A DNA stretch of 7,379 nt from JALXCG01 sp026991065 [NCBI: Gemmatimonadota bacterium]. Its GTDB lineage: Bacteria; GCA-2686955. The notes under the pieces were generated by a model. The model was not told where the DNA came from. It made no database searches and saw only the letters and a program-made list of their open reading frames with translations. Made by a program: the position numbers and the translations under genes. Within the stretch, counting starts at the first letter, position 1. Each line of letters opens with the position of its first letter. Below are positions 6,420 through 7,379 of this stretch, piece by piece. Location: NCBI GenBank assembly GCA_026991065.1, contig JALXCG010000201.1:1-7379 (forward strand), given 5' to 3'.

Positions 6420-6492
6420 CCGGCCCCGGAAACACGGGGCCGGTGGGCACTGCGCACACTGCGGGATCGTGTTGCGGAACGCTTCAGTGCCC
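6420..6492 (-). promoter_or_regulatory. Two-hairpin intercistronic element between qmoC and dsrE
   Basis: The 113-nt spacer contains two adjacent inverted repeats. The one nearer dsrE pairs CCGGCCCCG (6420-6428) with CGGGGCCGG (6435-6443): a perfect 9-bp stem with a 6-nt loop. The other pairs GGGCACTG (6445-6452) with CAGTGCCC (6485-6492) and encloses an inner stem of seven pairs with one bulge (6453-6459 against 6469-6476, loop 9 nt). No U-run follows either. Such elements often set differential expression or processing of neighbouring cistrons; that role is inferred here. Confidence 0.5.
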
Positions 6493-6517
6493 GCACTGGT
6501 TTGCCGGCAATCGCGAC

Positions 6518-7379
6518 TCAGCCAACCACCATGCGCTCATGCATCATTGCCAGAGTTCGATAGATGAAATGAGCGAATTTGGAATAGGGGCAGGTGAGAA
6601 AGAGACTCAGCACCACCCCTAGATGAATGACATAGAGCCCACAACTCAATCCGAGGGGCAACACAAACCGCCCGGCTTCGGTCACAACACCGGTAAAAAT
6701 CACCAGCGCCACAAGGGTGAGAAAGTACGTATCAAACGCAGTCGATGCACCGCCATCATCCGCTTTTGCTTGCCTGCGAAAGAGGATCAGAAGCAGAACA
6801 CCCGCAACCAGCAGGATCGCCGACAGGTTTCCCAAGAGCTTGAACGGATGCAGCAGCGAAAGCGGCATCGTGGCATGCATGATATAGATCGCGACAATCA
6901 GCAGCCCCGACGTCGCGGCAGCGCCGATGAACCCCAGAACCAGAGGCAGATGCCCCTGCCTGCGGGGAGCGGCGGCACCACACTTGGCGAAACGCCTGTG
7001 CAAGAGGATCTCCTCAAGAACCGGCCAGAGATTGCCCAGCCATGAACCACGCCGTCGATCCGCGCCTTCCAGGCCGTCCCAATAGCGCTTCCCGCCAGAC
7101 CAGAGCGCCCACATCACAAACGCCGCCACCGGAAAAAAGACCGCGTAGATCAACCGGTGCGGCACAAACAACTCGTAGGCGAATTCCCCGTGGGGAAAGG
7201 GTGCCGCGGGTACCCGCAGATTGCCGGTCAGCCCAAGCAGAACCACAAAGAATAGAATCGGAATACCGATGAGCAGCGGCCAGGTGCGTCCCACATTCGC
7301 CACCATCCTCCCCATGAATTGCGGAGCGGAGAAGCTCTCGATCATCTTTGCCCGGATCACCTGCAGCACATCACCGGGA
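6518..7379 (-). CDS. qmoC: QmoC, membrane subunit of quinone-interacting oxidoreductase (partial)
   Basis: The reading frame is open through the right edge, so the amino end is missing; 286 residues plus a partial codon are visible. This is the membrane-bound cytochrome-b-like part of QmoC. Counting from the GTG codon at 7369, hydrophobic segments lie at about 31-49, 69-90, 140-163, 172-197, 214-235 and 241-258: six helices, as in the HdrE/NarI-like domain. Characteristic stretches are LLHRRFAKC (122-130), RRQGHLPLVLGFIGA (136-150), SLLHPFKLLGN (171-181) and CPYSKFAHFIYRTLAMM (260-276). His140, His165, His174, His249 and His267 are candidate haem ligands. The family's N-terminal domain, which binds two 4Fe-4S clusters, should lie upstream outside the window. 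QmoABC exchanges electrons between the (mena)quinone pool and adenylylsulfate reductase AprAB. It reads toward the DsrE gene 113 nt away, probably as one transcript. The GTG at 7369 is internal, not the true start. Confidence 0.8.
   Translation of the reverse strand, partial: PGDVLQVIRAKMIESFSAPQFMGRMVANVGRTWPLLIGIPILFFVVLLGLTGNLRVPAAPFPHGEFAYELFVPHRLIYAVFFPVAAFVMWALWSGGKRYWDGLEGADRRRGSWLGNLWPVLEEILLHRRFAKCGAAAPRRQGHLPLVLGFIGAAATSGLLIVAIYIMHATMPLSLLHPFKLLGNLSAILLVAGVLLLILFRRQAKADDGGASTAFDTYFLTLVALVIFTGVVTEAGRFVLPLGLSCGLYVIHLGVVLSLFLTCPYSKFAHFIYRTLAMMHERMVVG

Noticed and set aside
6405-6525. The frame upstream of the dsrE ATG stays open and encodes a Cys-containing stretch (QCAQCPPAPC), suggesting an N-terminal extension
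   Set aside because: There is no ATG, GTG or TTG in that frame before an upstream stop inside qmoC. DsrE-family proteins begin at the first strand, which matches the ATG at 6404 with its GGAG site. The stretch coincides with the hairpin sequences.

Overview
This is a GC-rich, gene-dense piece of bacterial chromosome. It carries no mobile element, CRISPR array, tRNA or rRNA that I can see. The right end holds a Qmo-type membrane quinone oxidoreductase subunit (QmoC) followed by a DsrE-family sulfur-relay protein. That points to dissimilatory sulfur metabolism, as in a sulfate reducer or a sulfur-oxidising proteobacterium. A DUF2333 protein and a pair of 'FDFF'-type alkaline-phosphatase-superfamily proteins fit a proteobacterium or Desulfobacterota-like lineage, but the window alone cannot fix the taxon.

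Layout, left to right: (1) the N-terminal end of an M48/STE24-type membrane metalloprotease, minus strand, cut by the left edge (1-207). (2) A divergent 195-nt spacer, then a membrane-anchored DUF2333 protein on plus (403-1401). (3) Converging on it with a 12-nt gap, an exported phosphatase-like protein on minus (1414-2034) that starts at GTG behind a strong Shine-Dalgarno. (4) A 485-nt non-coding spacer with several inverted repeats (2035-2519). (5) A small Smr-domain protein on minus (2520-2894). (6) Divergent from it by only 29 nt, two tandem, overlapping AlkP-superfamily phosphodiesterase/phosphatase genes on plus (2924-4510 and 4500-6026). (7) Converging on these with a 27-nt gap, a minus-strand unit reading from the right edge: qmoC (partial, 7379-6518), a 113-nt structured spacer, then a DsrE-family gene (6404-6054).

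Two groups look functionally coherent. The AlkP pair overlap by 11 nt, are paralogous and both keep the full metal/nucleophile set, so they are probably co-translated hydrolases acting on related, unknown substrates. The qmoC-dsrE pair probably links quinone-level electron transfer with persulfide handling in the cytoplasm. The M48, DUF2333 and phosphatase-like genes are envelope-directed but otherwise have no obvious shared job. The observations most worth following are the two-hairpin region between qmoC and dsrE, the very compact Smr/AlkP divergent start region, and the inverted-repeat spacer downstream of smr.
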